The notes beneath the pieces are model-generated. The model saw nothing but the letters and a program-made list of their open reading frames with translations. It was not told the DNA's origin and did no database searches. DNA of 64,000 nt from Lumbricus terrestris (Eukaryota > Annelida > Clitellata > Crassiclitellata > Lumbricidae), in NCBI GenBank assembly GCA_949752735.1, contig OX457036.1, positions 94,257,198 to 94,321,197 of the forward strand, given 5' to 3'. Position 1 is the first letter of the stretch. The number at the start of each line of letters is the position of its first letter. Made by a program: the position numbers and the translations under genes. Shown one piece after another: positions 12,301-27,300 of this stretch.

Positions 12301-15300
12301 TACTTATACATGGGAGCAGGACAAAAAAAACCCGGACAAAACCCCCCCGGACAAAACCCCCGGACATAACCCCCCCGGACAAAACCCCCCCGGTATAAAA
12401 CCCCCGGACAAAACCCCGGTATAAAACCCACCCATCCCGTATGTTTTATTGTAAAAGAAATAGGTTTCGTCTTTACCATAGGCCTAATCCCATTCTTTCA
12501 TTCATTCGTTCATTCATTCAGTCAGTCAGTTAGTCATTCATTCGTTCGTTCGTTCATTCATTTGTTCATTCATTAATTCATTCGTTCATTCATTCATTCG
12601 TTCATTCATGCATTAATTAATTAATTCATTCGTTCATTCATGCATTAATTCATTCATTCATTCGTTCGTTCATTCGTTCGTTAATTCATTCATTCGTTTG
12701 TTCATTCATTCATTCATTCATTCATTCGCTACATGACGAACTTAGTTTTAATTCCAATTGAGCACACAACATTACTATTTAACCCATTAGTAACGATTAG
12801 AAATAACGTTGCCAAAAGAACAGGATAATACTTGGTAGACTCGTCACTAATTATTTATAATAGTGAGCCATTTGACTATAAATTCCACCATTTTGCTTGT
12901 CGAAATATGTTATGTGGAAAAAATGTCCAAACAATACACATGTCATTGCATCATTACTTGCAGTATGAAGTAACCGCTTGCTTGAAATTTATTTAGACTA
13001 TCTAGTCAATATTTTATTGTCAACAGGTCTTATACCGGGGGGTTTTGTCCGGGGGTTTTATACCGGGGGGTTTTGTCCGGGGGGTTATGTCCGGGGGTTT
13101 TGTCCGGGGGGTTTTGTCCGGGGGGGGGGGTTTGTCCTAGACTCCTTATACATAGCCTACATACTATACGAGTCCATAGAATGAATTAATGGATTTAGTT
13201 GGGAGACGTTACGGGTACAAACCCACCCGAAATCTTGCGACCATGTCCACTGGAAACCCCCGAAATTGTTTCCGCCTAGGTTTCTGGCTGAATGCAAAAT
13301 GCTTAATATTATGTGTATTATTTGATTCCAGTCGACCAATAGGTCCATGGATGATGTCACGGTCGCTACTCACTGCTGCATCTGATGCTTTCCTTGACGC
13401 GGACGACCATGTATCCCATCGTGCAAAGGCAGTACGCCTTCAGACCCTGATTGGACGCTTCCACCTCACAGCGTTGGTCGCAACTCAGAGCAGCACACGA
13501 GGAATTCACGGCTGCAAGCAAGAGAAAAAACGATATTTGTAAACCAAAATTGGTCGCTTTTATGAACTCGACAACAAATCACATTTATAAATGAAGAATG
13601 GAAACTAAAGAAGGTGTTCGGTTTTAAAAATTGAAATTTTATAGAAGCGAGGCAGGTGGGTCTGAACTGGCAACTTCCACTAGGTCGAAACCAACTCTTC
13701 GTTGTTATTATTATTATTTAAAATAACTTGCAGTATAATCAATTTTATTGTAGGCCCTATTTCTTCCTAATTCAGATGCTACTTGTGTATGGACATTTTG
13801 GGTCCCTCTCCGACACAATTTTCGGCGCTGGAGCCATTTTAGACCAACGCCCCTATACTATTACTCAGTAACATCAATGTCAGACAATTTCAACGCAACT
13901 AAATTTTATTTACATTATGCCCACTTCAAGCATCGTCACGCACTTCAGCGCATAATTGAGATAGAAAATGTATTCGAGAACACACTTTCGTCGTACTTCT
14001 CTGCTTAAACGCATACTTTATTCTAAGGTCAAGACTCAGTTTAATCTGAGCGCAAATGGAAGACCATTTATTTTCACAACGTACCAGCATCGTCCAGTCC
14101 CCCTCCACCTCCTATTGCAGCTGGACCCGCAGGACCAGTGGCTCCCTTGATGCCCGTTCCTCCAGTTGCTCCGGTGTCTCCCCCTGTTCCTTTTACTCCA
14201 CCAGTACCGGGGGTTCCGCTTATTCCAGTTGCTCCAGTTGCACCAGTCGATCCGGTGACACCCATGATACCAGGCGGACCACGACTCCCGGAAGTACCCG
14301 TTATCCCGGTGGCACCGGTTCGACCTTTGGGACCCGTAGCACCTACCAAACCAGATGCACCCGTTAGCCCTGGCATTCCAGTGGCCCCGCCAGCACCCAT
14401 GGTACCTCGTGCCCCCGTTTCGCCAGTGAAACCTTGAGTTCCGATTGTTCCGTTTATGCCAGTCACTCCAGTTCGTCCAATAGGTCCAGATGCGCCGATA
14501 GGACCATTCGGACCAACAGGACCTTCCAATCCACGAATCCCATCTGGCCCAGTACCACCAGTGATTCCAGTCCATCCGGAGATACCCGTAAATCCCGTAA
14601 ATCCATTCGGACCGGTCCCTCCGGGTATTCCAGTCACACCTATAGTTCCAGGGGCTCCGGTGACACCTATTAATCCTGTTGCGCCACTGACACCCTTTGT
14701 CCCTTGAACACCCGTGGCACCCGGGTCTCCAAGGGGCCCGGCAGAGCCTTGAGTCCCGGAAACTCCAGCGTTACCACTGCTGCCAGCTGTCCCCTGAACG
14801 CCCGAGGCTCCAGAAGCTCCGACTGAGCCAGGGGCTCCAATTGCACCGTTCGGGCCCTGAGGTCCCGTCTGACCCGAGATCCCAGTTATTCCAGTTGCAC
14901 CTAAGGTACCGGGGCTTCCACTTGGACCGTCAACTCCGGACTGCCCAGAGGAACCCGTGGTACCAGTGGAACCCGTGAGACCACGAGGACCCATGTAGCC
15001 AGTCGATCCTGTATCTCCTTGTGAACCCGATCCACCTGTGGCTCCTATAATTAAAACAATGCAACCGATTACAGATTATAAAGAAAACAAATTTGAATTT
15101 ATATCTAGCCGTTCAAGAAAGCATATAGTCCATATTACATAGTGAAGCGTAGGATTTGGAGTCGATAGCGGACAACTCTCGGGGTCATGGTCAAGGGAAC
15201 AGCGCAACTTATCACTGTATGTCGCTGTCCAAAATTACAGCCTCGTGCTAGGTGACAACAGAAGAATATGCGCAGAAGTAGGCTAACTTACCCAGAATCC

Positions 15301-18300
15301 TAAATCTAGCCCATTCGGCAGGGGCGAACCCACAAACATAGGATCACAGCCTTCACAGGCAATGTCTCGCTAACAGCTGATCACTATGTAATACAAACTG
15401 GTAATTAATCTGATTTCAAAACCAGACATAGTACAAAATAAAGCTGTAGGCCTATTACTGCTTTTTTAGAGCGCTTATATAGCCTATTGTGAAAATGTCT
15501 CGATACTGTGGTTGATGCAGCTTTTCACTTAAGTAGGCCTACGAATGCAACAACTGTAATTTAGCAGCATCTCCACAATGACTAATTGACTATGTGATTC
15601 TACGACAAACCGTCTTAAAGTGCACACGACGTGGCGAGATTTGCACTTCAGAAAAAAAAACGACGCAGATAATCGAACGGTATCACGACTTCGCTTTTGT
15701 CCATCACAACTTTGCGCGTTATACATCAACGCCACAGAAGTAACTAAATAAATAAATAAATAACTGATTAAATAATACATTTATAAAACACACCCACGAA
15801 TAATTATTAGGTCTATACCACGCGGCTAAGGTGCGCGGTTTGTAAAACGTCTAACGAGTTAAGCTATAGGCCCCGAAGCGTGAAAATACGGTTAATTAAT
15901 TATATTAAAGCAACAATAATTAATTACAGCGTCCAGGGCAATTTCTAACCTTGGGCAACAAATAATGGACAATGTTTCAAGTGTTCTAGCATGATTATAA
16001 TCTCCAATCGCATGTGTACGATACATTTCTCAATGCATCATTGCTGTAATCCATTTACCTAGCAGTCTGCACTTGAGCATAAACTGCACGAATGCACTGG
16101 CACGTTACTTTTCGTAAGAGCACTGGCAATGCACATTACATAAATACACAGCTCATCTACGCCTTTGGGCATGCATGCTGTAGTCCCTATACTCGGCTAA
16201 GAACACTGATCCAGGATAGGGTGAGACATTTATACAATAATCGTCACTTTAAGACTATCAATACCTTTTGCTCCAGCGTTTCCAGTGGCTCCAGTAGGCC
16301 CACTTGCTCCAGTTGCTCCTGTTGGCCCAACGTCGCCAGAACCTCCGGTTGGTCCTTGAGGTCCTGTCTGACCCGTAGCACCCAATGGACCAGTAGCACC
16401 AGTCAAACCTATATCGCCAATTGCACCGGTTGCGCCGGTATTACCTGTTTGTCCGCCTGACCCAACAGAGCCTGATTGACCCGTATTCCCCTGAGGTCCT
16501 TTTGGGCCGTCAATACCAGGTAGACCCGAAGCACCTGAAGATCCAGGACTGCCGGTAAATCCAGAAGGACCAATGGGGCCAGATGCACCCTTATTTCCTA
16601 TATTTCCAATGGTCCCTGTCGCACCAGTCAAACCCGTCGAGCCAGGAGCCCCTGTGGCGCCTGATGCCCCAGTTAGACCTGGTTGTCCCGTCTGACCGGT
16701 CGGACCAGTGATGCCCGACGCCCCTGACGAACCTGTACCGCCAGTTGAACCTTTATTGCCAGTGCTACCAGTGCCTCCTTGGAGTCCAGAGCCCCCCGTA
16801 GCACCGGCTGCTCCTGCGGGGCCAGTCACTCCTGTAATTCCCGTAGGACCGGTGGCACCTGTTGATCCGTTTCCACCCTGTGGACCGGTACTGCCAGTGA
16901 GGCCTGTTGCTCCCTGAGGACCAGGCTGTCCTGCCTGCCCCGCTGATCCAGTAGCACCCGTGAGTCCAGAGGCACCAGCAACTCCACTTGCTCCAGTCCC
17001 TCCAGGGAGACCCGTGATACCAGTTGCACCAACAAAACCAGAGCCACCTGCTGGCCCTACTGGCCCCGCCGTACCAGCCGCGCCTTTGACACCCGTATCG
17101 CCAATCCTACCAATTGTACCATTTGCTCCTGTTGCTCCCGTGTAGCCAGGGCCTCCGGTGCCACCAATTGAACCGCTCGCTCCAGTGGCTCCTGTTGCTC
17201 CAACGACGCCCGGCACCCCCGATCCACCCGAAGCTCCAGCCAATCCCGTTGAACCCGTGAATCCCGGCACTCCTGTGCGACCCTGTGGACCCATTGTTCC
17301 AGCAGCACCGCTACCACCAGTTGATCCAGGTGGTCCAGTAGCACCAGTATATCCGCTCGCACCTCTTTCGCCGGTAGAACCTTGAGGACCAGTGTTTCCT
17401 GGGAGTCCTAGAGTCCCATTAGCTCCTGTTGCCCCGGCTTCACCTGTTGGACCTACCGATCCAGTCTGCCCTAATGGTCCAGGACTTCCGGAAAAGCCTG
17501 AACTTCCAGTGGCCCCTGATGTACCTCTGGGTCCGGAGGCCCCTGTAGCCCCAGTTGAGCCGGTGGATCCTATAGATCCAGAGGAACCAGTTGACCCTGT
17601 CGGTCCAGCTGGCCCAGCAGGTCCAGATGACCCAGATCCTCCAGTGGCTCCAGGAGTACCTGACGAACCAGAGGACCCTGGATCTCCAGCCGGTCCTGTA
17701 GGTCCTTTTACTCCAGCAGGGCCAGAGGCACCAATCGTTCCCGATGCTCCAGTAGAGCCAGTAGCTCCAGTTACTCCCGCTGCTCCAGATGATCCTGTGG
17801 CTCCAGCAGGACCACTGCTTCCCGCAGCACCAGTACTACCGGTTGGACCAGATTGTCCCGTACCACCTGTAGATCCTTGTTGCCCGGTAGATCCGGTGAA
17901 ACCAACTCCACCAGGTGATCCAGATGCACCTACAATCATTCAACCAAAACATTGAGAAATGAAAACACAAGAATAAGCCAATCGTGACAATATTGACTAC
18001 AATCATGTAACATGACGGAAGTCGATATACACATTGTAGTCTAGCGAGATAATTAATTATGTGATCTGCTGTGAATTGACACCACGCGTTGCGTAGTGTG
18101 GTACGCTGCGACGCAATGGATTGTGCATTGCTATGTAAGGCGCAATATAGGCTACTGTAATAGGCGCCTATAAGTGTACGCATGCATATCTTTCAAGCAG
18201 ATAACATGGCTCAAACAGCCTTTTGTGCACAAGTTTGCTATTGATTGAACATTGCGAAAGCAGTGCTATAAAATTATGGTACATACCGATATAGTCTAAA

Positions 18301-21300
18301 TACATGAAAAAGGGTTTTATTTGCGGGTTTACTCTGGACTTCGTCTTAGCCCGAGCGAACATAGGCTAACACCCTCACCTCGGATTTAAATTCACCACCT
18401 TGCGCATATGAAAGCGTTTTAAAATGAATTAATATCAATTCATCTAAAATTATCGCGTGCCTGTCTAAACTCTAAAGCAAACATTTTTCAGCTTAGGCCT
18501 AAATTTTATCGATTATCAAGTCAATTTTGTTTATTCAAAGAGATCAATGAATAAGGACAATCAATAAACAGCAAAGACGATACTGACAAAATAAGAAAAC
18601 ACAATGTAAATCATGAACAAAACATCAGCAGCTATAGAAATAGATGATCCCTGTGAAAGGGTGACCCAGAAAGGGAATGACCCCGCTAGCCTATAGGTAC
18701 CCACTAACAGGAAAAAGAAGAAAACAAATTATCGTGACAGCTGAGGAAGAAAATTTGTTGTTAAGCAGAATAGAGAAAAAGAAAAGAACATAGAAAGAGC
18801 AACAAAAAAAAGAAAAAAGAAAAATAAAGTGATTAGTGCAAAATAGGAATTTCCTTAAAGGCAAAAATGAGGAAGTGATGTATACGGGGCACAGCATATA
18901 ATATGGACTGAGGAGTATAAATAAGCATACAATTGCAAGTGCCAAACTATGATGATCAAACTATAATGATCAAAGTGGTATCAGATATAATATAATTAAA
19001 ACAAGAACCATTAATTAACTATAAGATATTTTTTAAAGTAGTTTTTAAACAGGCCGATAGATTGAAGAGAGATTAAGTTTATGAATCTAATAAGCTTAGC
19101 ACACGTTCCATCACTGACTACGAAATTAGTTACTAGTGAAATACCCATCCTAGTGTAGGTTGCAACTGCACATTCTGAAACTTTCCTAGCATGCGAACGC
19201 TTTCATCTCGGCCCCTAGGGCAACCTCAAATGGCCAGATAAATTACGAGCGCTGGACTCCTAATCACTTGAACCCGCTGGGGAGTGTTCCATTACAAGTT
19301 CCTCTTCTCTCTGGCCTCTCCATCTATTTTCTCCATCTCTTGTTTTGTTTTCCATGCGTGTACCATTCCCTCTCGCTGCATGTCTCCGTCTACCATCCTT
19401 TCTCTCTAATTAAACCTTGAAGCATGCAACTCTCTATGCTGCAACAAACCGTGCAGAATTGCTTGCGTTTGAAAAATTCTCTGCTAACTCATTAAGGTCG
19501 ACCCAAACTTTAATATAAAGGCAACTCGAAGCAAAATGAATCAATAGCAGTCCGTGGATGTGCAAGCGCTATTTGACATAAAAACTAAGAATGGGTTAGT
19601 AAGTGGCCATACCCGCAACTCCTGAAGCACCAGTCTGACCAGCAATGCCAGTTCCTCCAGTAGAACCCTGAGGACCAGCGGGGCCAGATGATCCTGTTCC
19701 TCCAGTTTGACCAGGTTGTCCCACAGATCCAGTTGCTCCAGTTCCTCCTTTTGATCCAGGAGCTCCTTGTGGTCCAGCGATTCCGTCTGGTCCAGTTGCA
19801 CCAGATGCCCCAGTACCACCGGAAGCTCCTGTAGGTCCTATGGTTCCAGATCCTCCCGCAGAGCCTTGGGGCCCGGTCGCACCAATGCTGCCAGTTGAAC
19901 CAGGTGCTCCTGTGCTTCCAGGGTCTCCACCTGGTCCCATGGTACCCTGAGTTCCCATAGTTCCGCCTGTTCCAGTTGCACCAACTGATCCTGATGAACC
20001 AAGTGGACCGGTGCTCCCTGTGGCTCCGGGTGCACCAGTCTGACCTGTACCTCCCTTAGTCCCACTTGATCCCACTTGTCCTGGCTGGCCAGCTGATCCA
20101 GAGGCTCCCGGACCACCGGATTGCCCTGATGCTCCAGTAGATCCACTTGCTCCTGCTGGACCAGTAGATCCACTCGCTCCAGTGGCTCCAGTAAATCCAA
20201 TAATTCCACTCGGACCTGAAGCTCCGGTAGGACCTGAACCTCCAGTGGCTCCAGTGTTTCCAGGTGTCCCATTCCTCCCTGGCGCTCCGGAGTTTCCTGT
20301 AGCTCCTGTTACTCCCTGAGGGCCGGTTGCCCCTGATGCTCCCACCTGACCACCGGTTCCAGCTGCACCCGACGATCCTGTACCTCCAGTGTTCCCTGAA
20401 GCACCCTGTGTGCCTTGAGGGCCTGGTGATCCAGTGGCGCCAGCCTGTCCAGAAGCACCCGCAGAACCAGATGGCCCAGCAGGTCCCGAGGCTCCCACCG
20501 AGCCAGTCGAACCAGGAGAACCAGTTGCTCCAGGCTGTCCAGATGGTCCTATTCCACCGGGTGATCCGGTTGGTCCGGAGTCTCCAATGGCCCCGGTGGC
20601 TCCAGCGCTTCCGCTTGAACCAGGTCTTCCTGAAGCGCCAGTTGCTCCAGTTAGACCCCTACCTCCGGTGCTACCTGTTGCCCCATTTTGTCCAGGTAGA
20701 CCAGAGGCTCCTGTTCCTCCTGGCGATCCAGCGAGTCCGCTTGCACCAGTAGCCCCCGATCGACCTAGGAATCCGCTACCTCCAGCGTCTCCACCTGGCC
20801 CCGTTCCACCTGAAACTCCAACTGCGCCTGTCCGCCCAATAATTCCAGTGCTGCCTACAAAATCACATCACCCATCTGCTACTTTAAAAGTCTGATAAAT
20901 GTAATGTAAATGTAATCGCATATTTATATAGCGGCTCTCTTATGGCCTCGACCCTGAGGGTGAGATCCTTCACCACCGCTACTCCACGTTTATATTGCGA
21001 CCGAGCCACCCGCAGATAACAATTTTTATAAACAATAAGAAAACCACCAGTTTTAACGGATACTAACGATGTTGCACCTGCAAACGCTGCTGTTCCTTCA
21101 ACTACACCTAACACATCTACTACTACTACTACTACTACTACAATGGTAAAGATAAAGACAATAATGATGTGACGATGATGGTGATAGCAAGAACAGCAAC
21201 ATCTAGAAAATAACATACATTGTCAATATTATTATTATTATTATTATCAACATCGGAGTAATAATAATAAATAATAACACAAATAAAATAAAATAATAAC

Positions 21301-21306
21301 AGTAAT

Positions 21307-21337
<31 letters not shown>

Positions 21338-24300
21338 GGCAATAATCAATTATTATGATTTTATGCATGGTGATATCGTGGCGCTTTGGGTTATAATAGG
21401 CATGCAAATTACAATAGAATGATGCAAAACAGCTTCCATATTGTGTTTTAACACCAGCAATAATGGTTCTTGAGAACGAATCAGAATGCATGTGAAAGAT
21501 TTCTCCTAACATCTTATTAATATGTAGGGCTTTGTAGGCCTATATATAAGATTGTGTGCTAATAATCGTCGCTTATTTATATCATCATTATTGTCATTAT
21601 CACTATCATCATTAAGATCCTCATTTATCACCTATTGCGTGGAATAATCCCAATAATCAATCGAAAGGAAGTATACTCAGGAGGTGATGACGCATGCTGT
21701 CACTTGAAATGTAATGTAATGTATTGCAACCCAATTATTACTTAGAGCATCTTCAAAGTAACCGTCAACGGTTCTACCTGCCAATCTGTAGCCTACGTTC
21801 CAGAGTTTGACAAGAATAAGTAATTTCACTGCGATAAATTATTACTACTAATTAATGACTTTTTAAAGCAGGATTTAAATAACTTTAAATAAGGCTGTCT
21901 GGATAGTTATCATTTAAGTATTTCCCAATTAATTTATTTTACAATATTTTGATTATGAAACCTTTCTATCAAACACTGCAATTAACCGAATTCTGGAATA
22001 TGAAGATTCGAATACCATCAATACGAAAATATATCTACCATAAGCCGTCTCTTGGCGTTGCCTCACCTGTTGCTCCTGGACCTCCTCTTTGCCCAGTTGC
22101 ACCCGACATTCCTTGTGGTCCACTTTGTCCTGTGGCTCCTGTATTCCCTGTTGTCCCTGTAGCACCGATAATTCCATCCCTTCCCGTTGCTCCCATAGTT
22201 CCAACAGTTCCACTAGAACCAGTACCACCATTTGCTCCAGCTGGACCCGGTGCTCCGGCAGATCCAGGGGACCCATTTGGGCCAGATGCTCCCGCAGCCC
22301 CGACCGGACCAGTTGCACCTAAATTGCCCGCACCTCCTGGAAGACCTGTGGCACCTGTGTTACCTTGAAGACCAGGACCACCTGCACTGCCCACAGGACC
22401 TGTATCTCCATCCGATCCTGTTGAACCAGGTAAACCAACTGCTCCTGATGCCCCTGGTGAACCAGATGGTCCGACCGGTCCAGGCTGTCCGGAGGCACCC
22501 GTACCACCTACAGATCCAGCTGCTCCCACCGGACCGCTGGCGCCGGAGGCCCCGGTTGGTCCGGATGTCCCAACGGCACCACCGGGTCCACTAGCACCGG
22601 TCGATCCAGTGCCACCCGAAGACCCAGTCCCTCCACTGGCACCAATGGAACCTTGTGGACCAGAAAGTCCTGAACTGCCAGTAGCACCAGTCCAGCCCAT
22701 AGTACCTTGTGGCCCAGTGGCTCCAGTTGCACCGCTAGGCCCGTTTATACCTGAACCTCCCGTATTTCCGGGGGCGCCTGTACCACCGGTTGCACCGGGA
22801 GCTCCAACACTCCCAGATGCTCCAGCAGGCCCAGCTGATCCAGATCCTCCTTGAGGTCCAGTGGCGCCAACTGGACCAGGTCCTCCTGAAGAACCCTGTA
22901 CTCCGGTTCCACCTTGGGCTCCAGATGTTCCTGTGGCACCAGTTGTTCCAGACGCACCTGGAGCACCCTGACTGCCAGTGGCCCCAGGGGCGCCTGAAGC
23001 ACCACCTGTTCCAGATTGGCCAGCAGCCCCACTAGCACCCGGCAGTCCAGTTGCACCTGAAGATCCTGGAAGTCCAGGAGCACCACCTGAGCCAACGGCA
23101 CCTGTTGCCCCGGTACCACCGCTTGCTCCTTGCGTTCCAGCCGGACCAGTTGGACCCGCAGGTCCAGTAATGCCAGTGGCTCCAGAAGCGCCAGTTGCTC
23201 CTGCTGGACCCGTGCCACCTGTTGAACCCCTTGGCCCAGTGGCGCCAGCTAAACCAGTAGCACCACCTGGTCCCGTTGCACCGGGTGCTCCAGATGACCC
23301 TGGGGCTCCAGAACTTCCCGATGCTCCTTGTGGACCGGAGGTTCCTGTTGCCCCAGACGCCCCTGACGGCCCTGGGGCTCCAGAAGACCCCGAATCACCA
23401 ACTGTCCCAGCTGGCCCAGAGGCGCCAGTTGGCCCAGTCCCTCCAGTTTGTCCTTGGCTTCCTGCAGGGCCAGGTTGTCCAGTGGCACCCGCAGTTCCAC
23501 TGCTACCGGGCGTTCCGGCAGAGCCAGATCCGCCCGGTAACCCAGTGGCACCTTTTGGTCCCGTAGCCCCAGACGATCCTACATCACCAGAAGCACCGGA
23601 AGAACCGGCGGCCCCTGGTGCTCCAGATCCACCTGGTGCTCCACTGCCTCCAGCAGTTCCAATTGCACCGGTTGATCCAGAAGGCCCCGCGAGCCCCGTT
23701 GACCCAGTTGCTCCGGCGACCCCAGTGGCTCCTGGAGGACCAGTGATGCCAGTTGCCCCGGTAGGACCTCTAGCGCCTTGTGTTCCAAGGTTTCCGCTGG
23801 ACCCTGTTGCTCCAGTTGCTCCAGGCGGGCCAGACGCTCCAGGCCCACCTCCAGTTCCTGGATTGCCATCGCGGCCAGATGCGCCAGATGCGCCGGGCAC
23901 TCCAGCTTGACCAGTGGAACCAGGAAGTCCAGTCGATCCGGCTGGGCCGGCGACACCTGCAGGTCCAGATGCCCCGTTTACGCCAGGAATACCACTTGCC
24001 CCAGCGGTTCCTTGTGCTCCAGAAGACCCAGTTGAACCAGTAGGTCCTGCAAGTCCTGAGGAACCAGTCTGTCCAGGTTGACCTGAGGCTCCGGATGCTC
24101 CGGATGACCCACTTGCACCAGTCGCTCCAGTTGGTCCCGATGCGCCTGTCTGGCCAGAAGATCCAGTAGAACCAGGCAAGCCGGCTGCTCCAGAACTACC
24201 TGGAAGGCCAGCAGGGCCTGAGGCTCCAATTGTCCCTAAACATCGACAAGTTAAGATAAAGCAATATCAGAGAAGTATGCAGAATAAGTTCTGATAACAT

Positions 24301-27300
24301 ATTATACACTGATTAATTACATGTCATTTCACAACAACCTACATTTGAATTATGATCTGGATACACCGATTATAATTTTTAAAATAAGTTGAGTCACAAA
24401 GATGCAAAGCGACAATAGGGTAACCATTCCATTGCCTTGCTAACCTTGCCTATTACATGTACATACCTTACACCAAAGAACGATTAACAGCGGAAACTAA
24501 TAAGACAACAGCTATGCGTCATCGACAAAGGTTCAAATTCACAAGCAAAATACTTCAACAAAACAGGTCAGCAATAATAAAATATTAACATTCACTTGAA
24601 AATTGAATAATAAATAAATAATTATGTCCGTGAGTGATTAAAACAGACAACATTAATAATGAAACCAACAGCATATCAACGACAGCGCTTTACTCGATAA
24701 TGTAGAACTGTGGACTTTAAAATTCAACATGAAAACTCTATGCACAGGTTTTTGAATTTGCCTGCGATTGGCCGAAGGATCTCTTTTTACGTTGGGCTCA
24801 AATTTAAAAAACACTGACGCGATTGAACTCATAAATCATTTCATAATTCAACTGATTACAGCAATATAATTTGAATCTTCCAGCAATCTGCTATTCCTGC
24901 TGCATTCCTTTCCTGCGGATTATTTTATCGTTGGGGTGCGCTTCCAGAAGGTATTTTATTTAAGAGATTTAAATCTCGGGATAGCACGTCTGTGCATGAG
25001 ATCTAAATGGCGTGGCATCCATTCAAACTGGCAGCGGTGGTGAACAATATCATCCTATCAATTATTTGAAAAGTGAACAGGGTCGAGGTCATTATTATAC
25101 AGTCGCTATATAAAATGCGAGGACATTCATATTTACATTTTAGATTAGTGCAGGTAGCGCCGCGGAGAAAAAAATCGAAGGGGCGCTATATAAATTGTAT
25201 TAATGAATGAATAATGTAATTAATTACCTCTGTATCACCATTGACAGAAGGCAAAAGATGCCAGTCGAAGCCAACACCAAATGAGGATACTTTCACAATC
25301 ATAGGATATTACGTAGAGAAAGAAAAACCAGTTGGAAATAGATAGATCTGAGGAACCAAAGATTGGCTGTACGTTAGAAATAATTTAGACCCCACACTGA
25401 AGGTTAATTGCAATAATGCAATTACCTGTCTGTCCTGTATTTCCAGTTGCACCAGTCGCCCCTGTGTTCCCAGATGATCCAGTACTGCCCTCAGCTCCAG
25501 TAAGTCCCCGACTTCCTGACGATCCGGATGCCCCTGTACTTCCGATCGCTCCACCAGTTCCTGCAGGTCCAGTGCTTCCAACTGATCCAGTTGACCCACT
25601 GCTTCCCACGGCTCCAGATGGTCCAGGTAAACCAGTGGATCCAGGTCCACCAGGAGCGCCGGTCGCCCCAGTCGCTCCAGGTGCTCCTGGACTTCCGGTA
25701 CCAGAATCTGGTCCCTTGGCTCCAGTTGGTCCTGCTACACCAGTCGAACCCCCAGGGCCGCTGGTGCCAGTTGCACCAGTCGCCCCTCCCGGACCTCCAG
25801 TACCTGATGCCCCAGTGTTACCTGTTGCTCCAGTGGATCCGGTTGCCCCAGGCTGACCGGTGCTCCCTGACGCCCCGGTTCCACCCGGACTTCCAGTTGC
25901 TCCCTGAGGTCCACTAGACCCACTTGCTCCAGAACTTCCACTTGCGCCAGTTGCCCCAGAAGCCCCGGAACTTCCAGTCGAGCCTGTTGAACCTGTTGCT
26001 CCGGTTGGGCCACTCGCTCCCGTGTTGCCAGCTTCTCCAGAGGCGCCGGATGAACCGGTCTGGCCCTGTGCTCCGGATGCCCCGGAAGCACCAGCTTGTC
26101 CTGTGTTCCCTGTTTGACCTGTGCTACCTGCTGTTCCAGTTGCTCCAGTACTTCCAGCTGGACCGGTTGCTCCTGGTAGCCCACTTGCTCCAGAAGACCC
26201 AGCGAGTCCAGTAGAACCTGGTAACAGTCAAAACGATGCTTAGACCTTTCCGCAGATGATCCGCATAATATGTACTACACAAAACAAAACAATTCAAATA
26301 GTAATGTTGAAACTCACGAAAAATTGTAAAGTAAACAATAACGAAATCATGTTGTACCTGGTTGACCCTGTGGTCCGGATGCTCCACTTGCTCCTGCAGA
26401 TCCAGAGGCACCAGTTGAACCTGTTGGACCAGCCGGACCTGCTGGTCCAGTGGCACCAGAAAGTCCTGAAGCTCCGGTGTTGCCTTGAGCCCCCGTGGCT
26501 CCTGTGCTTCCACTTACACCCGGTAGACCAGTATTTCCAGTGGCTCCAGCAATCCCTGACGCTCCTGTACCACCAGGAGCACCAGTTGACCCCGACGACC
26601 CTGTGACACCTCGTGGCCCACTTGCACCAGTATTTCCAGCTGATCCAGTACTCCCCGGGTTACCTGGCAATCCGGATGACCCGCTTGCACCCTGCGGTCC
26701 TGGACCGCCTGGACTTCCAGGGGTTCCTTGTTGCCCCTGTGGTCCAGAAGATCCGGCATCTCCACGTGGTCCAGCTGGCCCAGTTGCTCCAGATATTCCG
26801 GTTACACCTGTTTGACCAGTTGCTCCAGTCGATCCCGTCTGTCCTGGAGTGCCCGTTCCTCCAGGACCTCCAGGGCTTCCAGAGGCACCGGAGGAACCAG
26901 TTGATCCAGGTAAACCAGTGGCACCGTCAGCACCCGTATCTCCTCTGCTGCCACTGCTTCCGGCAAAGCCTGATGCTCCTGTAGCACCAGTGGCACCGGC
27001 GACTCCACGTGGTCCTGATGCCCCAGACGCACCGGTGCCACCCCTAGTGCCATCGGGTCCGGTCACTCCTGTTGCCCCAGTCTGTCCATTCTGTCCCGTG
27101 GCCCCTGGAGCTCCTGTTGACCCAGACGGACCAACTGCACCAGTGGATCCAATTGCACCCTGTGACCCTGTCTGTCCGACAGCACCCTGAGGACCACTAA
27201 TCCCTGCAATCACATATATAGCACCTCTGAACAATTTATGTTAGGTACTTGGCTTTTACCAGCATTTTAGCATATCTTTATACACAATCTACGGTAATGC

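Noticed and set aside
12981..13184. Gly-Phe-rich frames near 12294-12479 and 12978-13184, considered as glycine-rich peptides
   Set aside because: They translate the GGACAAAACCCCC arrays of the transposon-like element.
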